This document shows, piece by piece, positions 54,179-63,469 of a stretch of DNA of 64,000 nucleotides. The notes below the pieces were generated by a model, which searched no databases, was not told the origin of the DNA, and saw nothing but the letters and a program-made list of their open reading frames with translations. Within the stretch, counting starts at the first letter, position 1, and the number at the start of each line of letters is the position of its first letter. Source of the stretch: Truepera sp965215315 (GTDB lineage: Bacteria; Deinococcota; Deinococci; Deinococcales; Trueperaceae); assembly GCA_965215315.1 (NCBI GenBank), contig CBDCDB010000004.1, positions 62,001 through 126,000 of the forward strand, written 5' to 3'. The position numbers and the translations under genes are program-made.

Positions 54179-54182
54179 CTAG
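53407..54182 (+). pseudogene. IS5-type transposase, interrupted frame
   Basis: From ATG 53407: KLEAKQWRKIRAFLDETPEV, then KFVEGVLWILRSGSQ followed by TAG. The second frame gives WNSVYKRFDRWRERGVWEKM, LMLDSSVIRAHACSAG (Asp), FVFGDKAYDAASI (Asp) and ERHLVECFFNKLKHFRR (Glu). A stop and frame change at about 53550-53580 split it; in some IS5 elements such splits are bridged by frameshifting. The final stop TAG lies in the duplicated CTAG target outside the element. Confidence 0.82.
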
Positions 54183-54493
54183 CTGCCAAAAGCATGCTGA
54201 GACGCTCATAGCTCGACCTGGCTAAAAATGGTGGTTTTTCGAACACTAGCAACTCGGAAAACAACCTCTAAATCTATCTTTAGTCAAGCTGTAGACTTTT
54301 TCACACCACGGTACTCTGCTACTTGTTAACCTTTCTTAACTGACTGCCTAAGACAACCTAAGGCCAACTTGCAGAGCAACAACGACTCACAGATCGTTGG
54401 TCGGTGCTGTTTTTAAGAAAATTTGTCTGAGCTTCAGCAATAACGGATGTGCGTCTACCTTAGCGCGCGCACGCACACTCAAAGGAGGCCGAA
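54183..54493. other. Upstream region of NPCBM lipoprotein
   Basis: No gene. Ends in AAAGGAGG, the strong ribosome site for ATG 54494. No clear -35/-10 pair that I would defend. Confidence 0.5.
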
Positions 54494-56350
54494 ATGACCC
54501 GTCCACATCTTTCACCCCGCCGTAGGTCCTTGCAGCGCCGTGGGTATGCTGCGGCGTTAGGTGCGCTGCTAACCCTGAGCGCCTGTTCACAATCTGCAGT
54601 TGAGGGTCAGAAAGACCTTAACGCAAAAGAACTAAGCGAAAAAACCGAGCTACAAAGTAGCCTCTCACGTCTCAATTTTCAAGCTGTCAATAACCTTTCC
54701 GATCTGACGTGGACAAGCGTTACGAATGGCTGGGGGCCGGTAGAAAAGGATTTAAGTAACGGAGAGAAGGCTACGGGTGATGGTAAGCCGTTAACGATCA
54801 ACGGAGTGAGTTACCTTCGCGGTCTAGGCGTCCATGCCGATTCGTCAGTGGTCTACAACTTGGATAAAGCTTGCACCCGTTTGACCGCTAGAGTCGGTGT
54901 TGACGACGAGGTAGGTAGCCGCGGCTCAGTAAGCTTTCAAGCCTACGCCGACGGCCAGAAGCTCTATGATTCAGGCACCTTGACGGGCAGAAATTCGTCT
55001 AGGAAACTTGACATCAACCTCACCGGTAAACAGCGGCTCGAGCTGGTCGTTACGGACGCGGGCGACAGTCGCAGTCACGATCATGCAGACTGGGTTGAGC
55101 CTCGGCTCGAGTGTCAACCTCAGACCAATTCGCCAGGGGCGCAGCAAACTGTCGCGCTCAAGGTGCCCCCAGCGTCAAGGAGTGCTCCTTTTGACAAGCC
55201 GCGTTCGCTCAAGGTTCCCGCTGGTTTTAGCGTCTCGGTCTACGCACGTATTACCAAAGCCCGCTTTATGCAACCACTGCCGGGCGGCGACTTATTAGTG
55301 TCGCAGCCGTCTACCGGTAAAGTGTTACGCGTCCAGCCCGGTATAGACGGTGCGGGCGTAGTAAACACCTTCGCCTCTGGCCTCAAGAACCCACATGACG
55401 TGGTACTCCACACAGTTGACGGTGTTAGCTATTTGTATCTGGCCGAAAGCAACCGGGTGACGCGCTCAGTCTATGGCGGCGGCGATACCACCCGACGCGC
55501 CGCCCAGACGGTTGTAGCTAATCTGCCCGACTCGAGTACCCCAGAACTTAAGGGAGCCTACTCGCACGCCCTTAAAAACATCGCGTTGGGCTTAGACCAT
55601 AAACTCTATGTGTCGGTGGCGTCAGCGACCAACCAAAGCCCCTCAGATGTGACTGCCACGTTTAAGCGCGCCACCATCTACCAATACAACGCTAACGGTA
55701 GCGGCAGGAAACTGTTCGCCGAGGGTATCCGCAACGCCGAAGGGTTAGCCTTTGCACCTAACAGTAATGACCTTTGGATCGTTGTCAACAACCGCGATAA
55801 CCTCGCCTATCCTTTCCACAACGACTGGCAAAACGACGGTACTGGCGATGATTACGGCAAGGTGATCCAGAGTTACGTGGACAATCATCCGCCTGAAGAA
55901 TTTATCAAGGTGCGTCAAGGGGGTAATTACGGCTGGCCGTACTGTAATCCCAATCCCGATAGCGGTTTAACCAATATGCCTTTCGACCGCGACGTGCAGA
56001 ATAACGCCGACGGCTCTAAACTCAACTGCGCCAAGGCCGACCGGATTACGCAGGGTATTCAGGCGCATTCCGCGCCGCTGGGCCTGAGCTTTTGGCAAGA
56101 CGGCGCAGCCGTAGCCCTACACGGCTGCTGGAACTGCTCGAGGTTCGTGGGTCATAAAGTCATCTATTTCCCCTGGACGGCAGCAGGTTTGCCTGGCAAA
56201 GCGCAGGATTTAGTCAGCGGCTGGGTCACTAACGCAGTAAAAAAAGAACGCTGGGGCCGTCCGGTAGACGTCGTAGCTGACACTAGCGGTAATCTATTCG
56301 TCTCTGATGATTACGCTAATGCTGTCTATAAACTTAGCCCAAGTAGATAA
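54494..56350 (+). CDS. Lipoprotein: NPCBM domain plus sugar-dehydrogenase-like beta-propeller
   Basis: 618 residues. The signal peptide has Arg-rich PRRRSLQRRGYAAALGALLT and lipobox LSAC. Residues about 65-207 match the NPCBM carbohydrate-binding module: LTWTSVTNGWGPVEKD, YLRGLGVHADSSVVYNL, FQAYADGQKLYDSGTL. Residues about 230-618 form a beta-propeller like soluble PQQ glucose/sorbosone dehydrogenases: PLPGGDLLVSQPSTGKVLRV, YSHALKNIALGLDHKLYVSV, EGIRNAEGLAFAPNSNDLWI, GGNYGWPYCNP, NLFVSDDYANAVYKLS. It probably binds a polysaccharide and oxidises a sugar outside the cell; PQQ use is inferred from the family. Arg-Arg before the helix hints at Tat export. Confidence 0.88.
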   Translation: MTRPHLSPRRRSLQRRGYAAALGALLTLSACSQSAVEGQKDLNAKELSEKTELQSSLSRLNFQAVNNLSDLTWTSVTNGWGPVEKDLSNGEKATGDGKPLTINGVSYLRGLGVHADSSVVYNLDKACTRLTARVGVDDEVGSRGSVSFQAYADGQKLYDSGTLTGRNSSRKLDINLTGKQRLELVVTDAGDSRSHDHADWVEPRLECQPQTNSPGAQQTVALKVPPASRSAPFDKPRSLKVPAGFSVSVYARITKARFMQPLPGGDLLVSQPSTGKVLRVQPGIDGAGVVNTFASGLKNPHDVVLHTVDGVSYLYLAESNRVTRSVYGGGDTTRRAAQTVVANLPDSSTPELKGAYSHALKNIALGLDHKLYVSVASATNQSPSDVTATFKRATIYQYNANGSGRKLFAEGIRNAEGLAFAPNSNDLWIVVNNRDNLAYPFHNDWQNDGTGDDYGKVIQSYVDNHPPEEFIKVRQGGNYGWPYCNPNPDSGLTNMPFDRDVQNNADGSKLNCAKADRITQGIQAHSAPLGLSFWQDGAAVALHGCWNCSRFVGHKVIYFPWTAAGLPGKAQDLVSGWVTNAVKKERWGRPVDVVADTSGNLFVSDDYANAVYKLSPSR

Positions 56351-56567
56351 GGGGGCCACAACTTTGTCTTGGGCTGTTACAGAACACGGTAGCGCCGCTA
56401 GATTCACACTCCATACCTTCTTCAAGTCGTTCTCGCCCTAAGTAGCCAATCTTGACGTGCGCCCAGCAGAAGACACCGGGCACACGTTTTATTCCTGTGT
56501 GTAACTTGCGAGAGTTTACCTCAGGGCCTAACATCCAAAATCGTCTTAGCTGCGTATCTGATAGTAG

Positions 56568-56605
56568 AACCCCGCGTCATCCCCCCGGCGACGCGGGGTT
56601 TTCTA
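56568..56605 (+). terminator. Rho-independent terminator
   Basis: AACCCCGCGTC (56568-56578) pairs perfectly with GACGCGGGGTT (56590-56600), then TTCTAT. It ends the NPCBM lipoprotein transcript 218 bp after its stop. Nothing else is seen in 56351-56776. Confidence 0.82.
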
Positions 56606-56839
56606 TGTCACTCTTAAGCTGCAAGCTGACATTTGAGTTAAAGGATTGCGTCAACGCCGTGCTTGCGCTCGTTAACCGCACAAAGGTTTCTATGGAGATG
56701 TCTTTCTAACCCTGGTCGCGACTCGCCTTCGCTTCTTCGATGAGCCGTGCAACCCGGTCTTCATATTCAAAAGAAATGGACCCAAGAATCGAGACAGACC
56801 CCTTGGTTGAAAGCGCTAGGCTTTCAGAAAGGGGAAGAA

Positions 56840-57121
56840 ATGAAAAAGCAGAGGCGAAACCACTCAGCAGCGTTCAAGGCGAAGGTAGCACTAGAGGCAG
56901 CCAAAGAGGAAAAGACGTTGGCTGAGCTGTCCCAGCAGTTTGGTGTCCACGTACAGCAAATCTCAGCGTGGAAACGGCAACTGCTAGCTCAAGTCAGCGA
57001 GGTCTTCGAGAGTGGTGCGGACAAGCAGCGTGACTTCGAGTCTGAGGTCAAAGACCTCCACGCCAAGATCGGTGAACTTACGATGGAGCGCGATTTTTTG
57101 TCGAACAAGCTCGGTCGCTGA
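56840..57121 (+). CDS. IS3-family transposase OrfA (copy 2)
   Basis: 93 residues from ATG 56840, with HTH AELSQQFGVHVQQISAWKRQ and coiled coil to ERDFLSNKLGR. Differs from copy 1 at a few residues and many synonymous sites between 56908 and 56960. Intact. Confidence 0.88.
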   Translation: MKKQRRNHSAAFKAKVALEAAKEEKTLAELSQQFGVHVQQISAWKRQLLAQVSEVFESGADKQRDFESEVKDLHAKIGELTMERDFLSNKLGR

Positions 57122-57141
57122 GCCGAGCTGAGCGCCAAGCG

Positions 57142-58014
57142 ATGATCGACAAGGGAACGCCGTCACCGGTTGTAAGGCAATGCCGACTACTGGGTGTAGG
57201 CCGCGCGTCGGTGTACCGCCGGAGGGCAGCAGTCTCAAAAGAAGAACTGGCAATCATGTGGGCTATCGACGAGATTCATCTGGCAAGGCCGTTCCTAGGA
57301 AGTCGCCGGATCGAAGGCGAACTCAAAGATCGCGGTTTCACGGTCAACCGAAAGCGCGTGCAGCGGCTCATGAGACGGATGGGCATCACTGCGGTCTATC
57401 CCCAACCAAGAACCTCGAAAGCTGCCAAGGGACACGAAATCTATCCCTACCTACTTCAGGGACTCGAGCCGAGCCGACCCAATCAAATATGGGTCGCCGA
57501 TATCACGTATCTGCCGATGCCCAAAGGCTTCTGCTACCTCGTCGCGATCATGGATTTGTACAGCCGTAAGATTCTGAGTTGGCAGCTGTCGAACAGCCTC
57601 GACCCACGCTTTTGCATGACTGCCTTAACCGAGGCCTTGGCAACACACGGCGCACCTGAGATCTTCAATACCGACCAGGGTGCTCAGTTCACCTCTCAAG
57701 CATTCACCAGCTTGCTTGACCAGCACGGGGTTCGGATCAGCATGGATGGCAAAGGTCGCTGGATCGATAATGTCTTTATCGAACGCTTCTGGAGAAGTCT
57801 CAAATACGAGGAGGTTTATCTCTATGCCTACAACAATCTTAACGAAGCCCGAATTGGCCTAGAGCGCTACCTCAGCTATTACAACGGCGAACGCCGTCAC
57901 AGCAGCCTCAGCAAGCAAACACCTAATGCGGTGTATGGTGAACCCACGAGCAACCGGGCACCGCAAACCTTGCTGACTTCAGCAACGACATTGACGCCCA
58001 GACCTTGCTCGTGA
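57142..58014 (+). CDS. IS3-family transposase OrfB (copy 2)
   Basis: 290 residues, with the catalytic triad in VADITYLPMPKG, NTDQGAQFTSQAF and FIERFWRSLKYEE. The N-terminal 85 and C-terminal 25 residues differ from copy 1, the centre is identical at DNA level. Apparently functional. Confidence 0.93.
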   Translation: MIDKGTPSPVVRQCRLLGVGRASVYRRRAAVSKEELAIMWAIDEIHLARPFLGSRRIEGELKDRGFTVNRKRVQRLMRRMGITAVYPQPRTSKAAKGHEIYPYLLQGLEPSRPNQIWVADITYLPMPKGFCYLVAIMDLYSRKILSWQLSNSLDPRFCMTALTEALATHGAPEIFNTDQGAQFTSQAFTSLLDQHGVRISMDGKGRWIDNVFIERFWRSLKYEEVYLYAYNNLNEARIGLERYLSYYNGERRHSSLSKQTPNAVYGEPTSNRAPQTLLTSATTLTPRPCS

Positions 58015-58064
58015 GCAGAGTTAAGAACGAACGGGGTTCTGTCTCAAGGATAAGGTCCACCTCT

Positions 58065-58547
58065 AAACGCGCCGCGGGCGGTGACTGTGTTCGGATCGAA
58101 AGCGGGGTGCTGAGGGGTAACAAGATAGTTGTAGCTTACCGGGACCACTACGCTTGGCACTCTAACCCCCAGCGAACGCCCCTCCTCAACATATAGCGGC
58201 GCGTTTGGCTATAGTCATGTGGGTTGATGTCAGGGCGCTAGACAAGCACGTCCTCCATATCTTCAGAGCGGAAGTCGAACGTGAAGAGCTGATAGCGGTG
58301 AGTGTTGGGGTAGTGCTACCAGTAAGTTACTTTAGTTCGGTATTACCAAAGAGGCGCTTGACCGACGGTCTTTAGTAATTGGGCAAGATCTTTGCTCTAC
58401 AAGGTTAAAACTTGCTTCGGACACTGTGGTCATCTTTGATACAAGCGTTGCAAGAATTAGAAGCGCGTTAGCGCAACACTTACGCTTTCTCGCTGTCTAA
58501 AGGACGCCAACAGCGCCCCACCCATTACCGGCGACTTGTTTGCCAGG
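58065..58547. other. Intergenic with a short open frame and possible coding debris
   Basis: A 52-codon frame runs from ATG 58217 to 58375 (starts MWVDVRALDKHVLHIFRAEV, contains EREELIAVSVGVVLPVS). Directly after, in another frame, 58340-58500 reads RRSLVIGQDLCSTRLKLASD, TVVIFDTSVARIRSALAQ. Together they look like a frameshifted small gene or the ruin of a regulator, but I recognise no family. Confidence 0.3.
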
Positions 58548-59369
58548 TCAGCCTTTAAGCGAGCCGCTTGTAAGACCTTCTATGTATGAACGCATTAAAA
58601 ACGAAAAAAGAACCAGGAGCGGCACTGAAGCGAGCACGTAGGCTGCCATAAGCGCACCGAAATCCGGAGCGGTATACGACTCGGCGCTCCCCTGAAACGT
58701 TACGAGCGCCATGGTGACGGTTCGAAACTCTCGATTTAGAACGAGTTGGGGTAGCAGCAGATCATTCCACAAAGGAACCACATTGATGATACCGACGCTT
58801 ACAAGCACCGGAACAGAAAGCGGTAGCACAATACGGCGGAAGATAAAAAACTCTCCCGCTCCGTCTACCTTGGCAGCCTCGAGCAGCTCTTTTGGTAACC
58901 CCTCGAAAAACGCTTTGAGCACAAAGATGGTAAACGCTTGCTCGGCGGCGATGTAGGGTAAGATCACCGCCAAGTGGTTTGACAAACCGAGTCCTTTAAT
59001 CTGCAAATAGAGCGGAATCAGCGTCAAAAAGCTTGGGATAAGGAGCAGCGCGAACACGAGCCCGAACAAGAGTCTACGCCCGGGGAAGTCGAGCAGTGCA
59101 AACGCGTAGGCGCTCAGCGAGCCCAACGCCAAGATAAAAACTACGCTTACCCCGACGATAAACACAGTGTTGAAAATCGGCAAGGCGATTACGTCCCAAG
59201 CACGCGTAAAGTTCTGCCACTGAAATTCGGCAGGCAGGTTAAACGCGTTACGGGCGTACTGCTCTGGATTCTTAACCGAGTTGACCAAGGTAAAGTAGAT
59301 AGGAAAGAGGCTTAAAAAGCCGAGCAGCAGGAGTACGCCCTGGTTAACGAGATCGCCCAGACGTTTCAA
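58548..59369 (-). CDS. ABC sugar-type transporter permease (MalG-like), second system
   Basis: 273 residues, six membrane helices. The EAA loop is EGLPKELLEAAKVDGAGEFF followed by IFRRIVLPLSVP. Last gene of the three-gene leftward operon; its start overlaps the partner permease stop by four bases (ATGA). Confidence 0.92.
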   Translation of the reverse strand: MKRLGDLVNQGVLLLLGFLSLFPIYFTLVNSVKNPEQYARNAFNLPAEFQWQNFTRAWDVIALPIFNTVFIVGVSVVFILALGSLSAYAFALLDFPGRRLLFGLVFALLLIPSFLTLIPLYLQIKGLGLSNHLAVILPYIAAEQAFTIFVLKAFFEGLPKELLEAAKVDGAGEFFIFRRIVLPLSVPVLVSVGIINVVPLWNDLLLPQLVLNREFRTVTMALVTFQGSAESYTAPDFGALMAAYVLASVPLLVLFSFLMRSYIEGLTSGSLKG

Positions 59370-60286
59370 GCTCGGTTCCGCCTCGTACGCTGTGAGATCA
59401 GCGTAAGCCCCAATACGACGGTAAAGAGCAAAAACGAAATCGCCATGCTGTAGCCGAATTCGCCGTACGTTACAGCCGTTTTGTACATATGCAGCGCCGG
59501 GACGTACGTCGAGTACCCGGGACCGCCGTCGGTCATAACCAAAGGCGTGACGATATTCTGTACATTGCCGACGATAGCTAAAATCAGCAGCAGGCGGAAC
59601 TGCGGCATAACGAGTGGGATATCAATCTGCCAGACCCGCCGCCAGCCCGTGGCCCCCTCGAGCCGCGCCGCTTCTAGAACCTCTTTAGAGATACCTTGCA
59701 GTCCAGCATAAAATACAAGCAGATTAAATGCGTTGATCCACGGAAACCCCATAAAAATCAGCGCGTAAAGCGCTGTATTAGGGTTGCCGATCCAGAGCGT
59801 TTGTAGGCGCTCGAGCCCGACGAGTCCCAAAAGCTGATTGATCAGCCCGTCTCCCCGGTAAAAGTAGGTCCAGAGCAAGATGCCGACAATTGACGGGACG
59901 ATGATAGGAACTACAAACAAGGTGCGGTAAAAATACTGCTTTTTCTGGCCTTGTAAAAAGAAGATAAGTTCAGCCACCAAAAACGACGGAACAAGCGCCA
60001 GAACAATCCCGAATACGATCCAGACGAGATTGTTGACGGTTGCGATACGCAGCACCGGGTCGGTAAAGGCGCGCCGAAAATTTTCTAAGCCGACGAACTG
60101 GGGTGGATTAAAGCCGTCCCAATAGGTAAACGCGCCCTGTAAAGCGGTCCACGCCGGATAGTACATGAAGTAGGCTAAAAAGATAAACGTCGGTAGCAAA
60201 AATAAGTAGGCGACGCGCGCGCGCCATAAACGTCTGAAAAAACCGGGGCGGCGTCCAGCCGTGTGAACCGAGGTCGTTAGTTGCAT
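59366..60286 (-). CDS. ABC sugar-type transporter permease (MalF-like), second system
   Basis: 306 residues, six helices (first at VAYLFLLPTFIFLAYFMYYP). The EAA loop is LQGISKEVLEAARLEGATGW followed by RRVWQIDIPLVMP. Forms the channel with the MalG-like permease. A strong hairpin separates it from the binding-protein gene upstream. Confidence 0.92.
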   Translation of the reverse strand: MQLTTSVHTAGRRPGFFRRLWRARVAYLFLLPTFIFLAYFMYYPAWTALQGAFTYWDGFNPPQFVGLENFRRAFTDPVLRIATVNNLVWIVFGIVLALVPSFLVAELIFFLQGQKKQYFYRTLFVVPIIVPSIVGILLWTYFYRGDGLINQLLGLVGLERLQTLWIGNPNTALYALIFMGFPWINAFNLLVFYAGLQGISKEVLEAARLEGATGWRRVWQIDIPLVMPQFRLLLILAIVGNVQNIVTPLVMTDGGPGYSTYVPALHMYKTAVTYGEFGYSMAISFLLFTVVLGLTLISQRTRRNRA

Positions 60287-60304
60287 CTACTCTCCCCAAC
60301 AATT

Positions 60305-60331
60305 CAGGGCGCTGCCGCGTGCAGCGCCCTG
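60305..60331 (-). terminator. Intra-operon hairpin behind the binding-protein gene
   Basis: CAGGGCGCTGC (60305-60315) pairs perfectly with GCAGCGCCCTG (60321-60331) around a 5-nt loop, with no T-tract. It lies between the binding-protein stop (60341) and the permease start (60286), a usual place for a stem that lets the binding protein be made in excess. Confidence 0.7.
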
Positions 60332-60340
60332 GCGAGTGTA

Positions 60341-61795
60341 CTATTTGCTGTACTGTTTGAGATCGACGTCGTTGCTCCGGGCGTAGTCAGCGGCCGACCG
60401 CGTGAGCGCCGCTTGCACCTGTGCTTGGGCATCCTCGAGACTTAGGTTATTCGACAGGTAAAGGCCGAAAACGCGCTGCAGGTCGTCGCTCAGCGTGGCG
60501 CTCGTATTACCGACCGACACGGTGCGGAGTTCTAGATCGGCTTGCGTAGCGAGCGCTTCGGAGCCGGGGTTTGGAGTTGTCCCAGCGAAGGTTGGGATAA
60601 AGCTACCTTCTTCGTTGATGACCTTTTCAGCTACTTTCGGCGTGCCGATATAGTAGAGCCAGTCGAGTACCGCCTCAAACTTTCCGGGCTCCGTCATGGT
60701 GCGGTTTGCACGTTCTGACGAGATGGCGTACTGATAGGCTGCGTTAGGTCCTCCAACGGCGTTCGAGGTGTCTAGGCCTGTGCTGTACTCAGATACTTCG
60801 GAGCTGAGCGGAGGAAAATTAAACGAGCTGTAACCAAACGAAATGCCCGAGTCTGCAAATTTGTTGGGCGTATAAGAGCCCTCATAGAGCATCGCCGCTT
60901 TCGAACCAATAAAGTCTTGATAAGCAGCGTCGTTCTGGTCGGGGGCGAGCGCCAGGTAGTCCGGCACCCAGAAGTCGGTAAATGTTTTGAAGATGGGCCA
61001 CCAGGCCATAAAGCGTGGGTCGTCAGTGCTGAGGATGCCTTGGTCGATCGCGACCGCCTCGTCGAGCGGGGAAATCGCAGGGGCACCGTCAAAAGCGGCG
61101 ATACGGTCGTAGTCGTCGGCGTAAAAGTCGGACAAAAAGTGGCGCTGCCACCAGCTGTAGAGCGGCACGCCCACGGCGGCGGGGATACCCGCTTCTTGAA
61201 GTTGAGACGCAAGCTCGAGTAGCTCCGGCCAGGTTGTCGGCGTTTTGGTAACACCGGTTTGCTTAAAAAGCGCTTCGTTATAAAAAAAGGCGGTAGCGAC
61301 GAAATCGCCGTTGATGTTGTAGCTCGCCCCGCCCGGGGCAGCTGTTTCCGCGATGATAGTTGGGTTCATCGCCTCGGCCCAGGTTGCGGCGTCCGGGGCA
61401 TAGGGGTTGGGCGCAGCGAAGTGGGGGGCAAGGTCAACGGCAACTCCCTGCGGCAGGGGCCCGTTAAGGCTACTCCACTGCGCCCAGAAGATATCGTAAA
61501 GCTCACCCGCCGCCGCTTTGACCCGAATGTCGTTGTTATTATCGGGTATCTCTTCGTCAATAAATGCGATGGTGACGCCTGGATGCTCGGCCTCGTACGC
61601 GTCGGCTACCTCTTGAAACGCCGAGAGCGGGCTTTCATCGTTTCTTGCGTTGGGTGTGTAGGCTTGCGCGCGCATGGTGATAATGCCCGTCCAGCCCGGC
61701 GTTGCCTCCTGAGTAGCGGAGGCGAAAAAGCAGCTGCACGCTACTACTGTAACTGTTAACAGCCAAACAAGCCGTTTCGAACCACCTGTATACAT
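60341..61795 (-). CDS. ABC transporter solute-binding protein, second system
   Basis: 484 residues, family 1 (sugar) type. Signal peptide KRLVWLLTVTVVACSCFFAS with Cys residues; the VACS and CSC stretch could act as a lipobox, unclear. Typical stretches: AFQEVADAYEAEHPGVTIAF, LYDIFWAQWSSLNG, GSKAAMLYEGSYTPNKF. GGAGG precedes ATG 61795. The substrate is probably an oligosaccharide, fitting the polysaccharide-binding lipoproteins of this plasmid; that is inference. No ATPase gene nearby. Confidence 0.9.
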   Translation of the reverse strand: MYTGGSKRLVWLLTVTVVACSCFFASATQEATPGWTGIITMRAQAYTPNARNDESPLSAFQEVADAYEAEHPGVTIAFIDEEIPDNNNDIRVKAAAGELYDIFWAQWSSLNGPLPQGVAVDLAPHFAAPNPYAPDAATWAEAMNPTIIAETAAPGGASYNINGDFVATAFFYNEALFKQTGVTKTPTTWPELLELASQLQEAGIPAAVGVPLYSWWQRHFLSDFYADDYDRIAAFDGAPAISPLDEAVAIDQGILSTDDPRFMAWWPIFKTFTDFWVPDYLALAPDQNDAAYQDFIGSKAAMLYEGSYTPNKFADSGISFGYSSFNFPPLSSEVSEYSTGLDTSNAVGGPNAAYQYAISSERANRTMTEPGKFEAVLDWLYYIGTPKVAEKVINEEGSFIPTFAGTTPNPGSEALATQADLELRTVSVGNTSATLSDDLQRVFGLYLSNNLSLEDAQAQVQAALTRSAADYARSNDVDLKQYSK

Positions 61796-62037
61796 CTTGA
61801 CCTCCAGACGAGCAAGCCACTAAGGTGAATAGGCGAAACAGCGCCTACTCCCTTCGGATTATTTTTGCGGCGTGACTCTAGTAATCAGTCTACTCATAGC
61901 GCGCCTACAAAAATACCCTCAGAACCTACAAATACGCCAAGGGTGCTGTATCACTGTAAAACGTCAGGACTAACCTATGAACCTACTCCGTATGGAAAGA
62001 CAGTAAGTTAAGCCTCGACAATCAGAACAAGGTGAAA
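61796..62037. other. Upstream region of second ABC operon
   Basis: No gene and no confident promoter. It ends at the start of an IS3 remnant. Confidence 0.45.
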
Positions 62038-62356
62038 GATGGAGAAACGGCGGACGTTTACAGCGGAGTCCAAGCAGGGGGCGATCAAGCTGGCTTTTTC
62101 ACCCGGGAACAGCATTGTGCGGATGGCAGCCGATCTAGGGGTAGGTAAATCAACGCCGACTCACTAGATTAGGGATTATCGGGAGAAGGATGGGGCGGTG
62201 TTCCTCAGTCACGGCAACACGGTACTCACGCCACAAAAGCAGATATCTAGAGGTTCAAACGGGAGTTAGAAATCACTCATTATGGACTGGACATCCTAAA
62301 AAAGGCTGTAATGTTCTTACAGGTAAGAGCAAAGCTCAAAGGCTCTTAGCCTTCAC

Positions 62357-63469
62357 CTAAGTATCCCCAAGCTATACTTGAGGGATGCAACCCCTCTATG
62401 TTGAGCTGAGCGAGCAAGAAGACAGAAAGCTGCTAGAGATAGAGAAAGCCCCCCACTTCAAGCCCAAGGTGCGTCTGCGAGCCAGTGTTCTACGGTTATC
62501 GAACCAAGGCTGGCGTGTGCCGAAGCTAGCTGCTTACTTGGGCCGAGGCGAAGAAAGTATCAGGCGCGATCTGAAAAGGTGGCAACAGCAAGGCGTGGCA
62601 GGTCTGGGCGACGGCACAGCGCCGGGACAAGCTCCTTTGATTACGGACGAAATAAGAACCCAACTGGCCCTATACCTTGCTGAAGAACGGAGCTGGACAG
62701 CCTCGCAGCTTGCCGCTGAGATAGCTGGGAAATTCAACATAAAGGTCACAGCTGAAGCGATACGCCAGCACCTCAACCGCTTGGGCTATGTCTGGAAAAG
62801 GACGCGCTACGTGCCCTGTAAAACGGTAGACCCTGAGCTTGAACAGCAGCACCGAGCGGGTTTAGACACGCTTAAAAGGGGGCGGCAGAAAAAAGGCTGA
62901 AGCTTTATTATCTAGACGAAGTAGGCTTTAGTCTGGCGCTGGGCACAACGTACACCTGGGCAAAATCTGGTCACACCACATTAGCAGTTCCGACACGCTG
63001 GAGATAGAACGGGCAAAGCCCGGCCCGTTGGGCCTAGTTCGCAGTCACGGACGACTTAACCTTATCGGTGCGCTCGAAGTTTATGGAGCAAGGCAAACGC
63101 TTCACTACGAAGCTTTAGAAACATCGGTCAGAAGTGCCAATGTCCTAGCCTTCTTAGAACACCTCGCTGATAGCTGTTCGCCTGACAGCTTGAGTGTTGT
63201 GGTTCTGGATAACGCTACTTTTCACCGCGCTAAAATGGTTCAATCCAAACGTGCTGCTTGGGAAGCTCAGGGACTCTATCTACGCTTTCTGCCGCCTTAT
63301 TGCCCACACTTCAATCTCATCGAATGTCTTTGGAAACGGCTCAAGGCTTGGCTCCTCCCAAGGCGTTGCTACGATGCCCTCAGAGACCTCCGCAAAGCTG
63401 TTACCCAAGCACTCGAGCTGCTTGGAGCAACCGCCGTCTAAGCCTCAGTCTTCATTTGGGGGTACTTAG
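62357..63469 (+). mobile_element. IS630-family insertion sequence C
   Basis: Terminal repeats CTAAGTATCCCCAA (62357-62370) and, inverted, CTAAGTACCCCCAA (63456-63469), one mismatch. Inserted in the decayed IS3 element. Confidence 0.78.
62385..63441 (+). pseudogene. IS630-family transposase, frameshifted
   Basis: First frame (62385-62900): HTH part with KVRLRASVLRLSNQGWRVPK, LAAYLGRGEESIRRDLKRW. At AAAAAAG (62890-62896) a -1 shift leads to LYYLDEVGFSLALGTTYTWA (Asp). That site looks programmed. A second break near 63000, where AACGGGC and GCCCGTT form a small inverted repeat, is probably a mutation. The last frame gives LSVVVLDNATFHRAKMVQSK (Asp) and LPPYCPHFNLIECLWKRLK (Glu). Confidence 0.78.

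Larger units (their letters stand above)
56777..58059 (+). mobile_element. IS3-family insertion sequence, copy 2 (1283 bp)
   Basis: Same ends, length and gene order as the copy at 42080. With the five extra shared bases at each end (AGAAA, CCTCT) the direct flanks are AAA on both sides, a plausible 3-bp target duplication. Confidence 0.88.
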
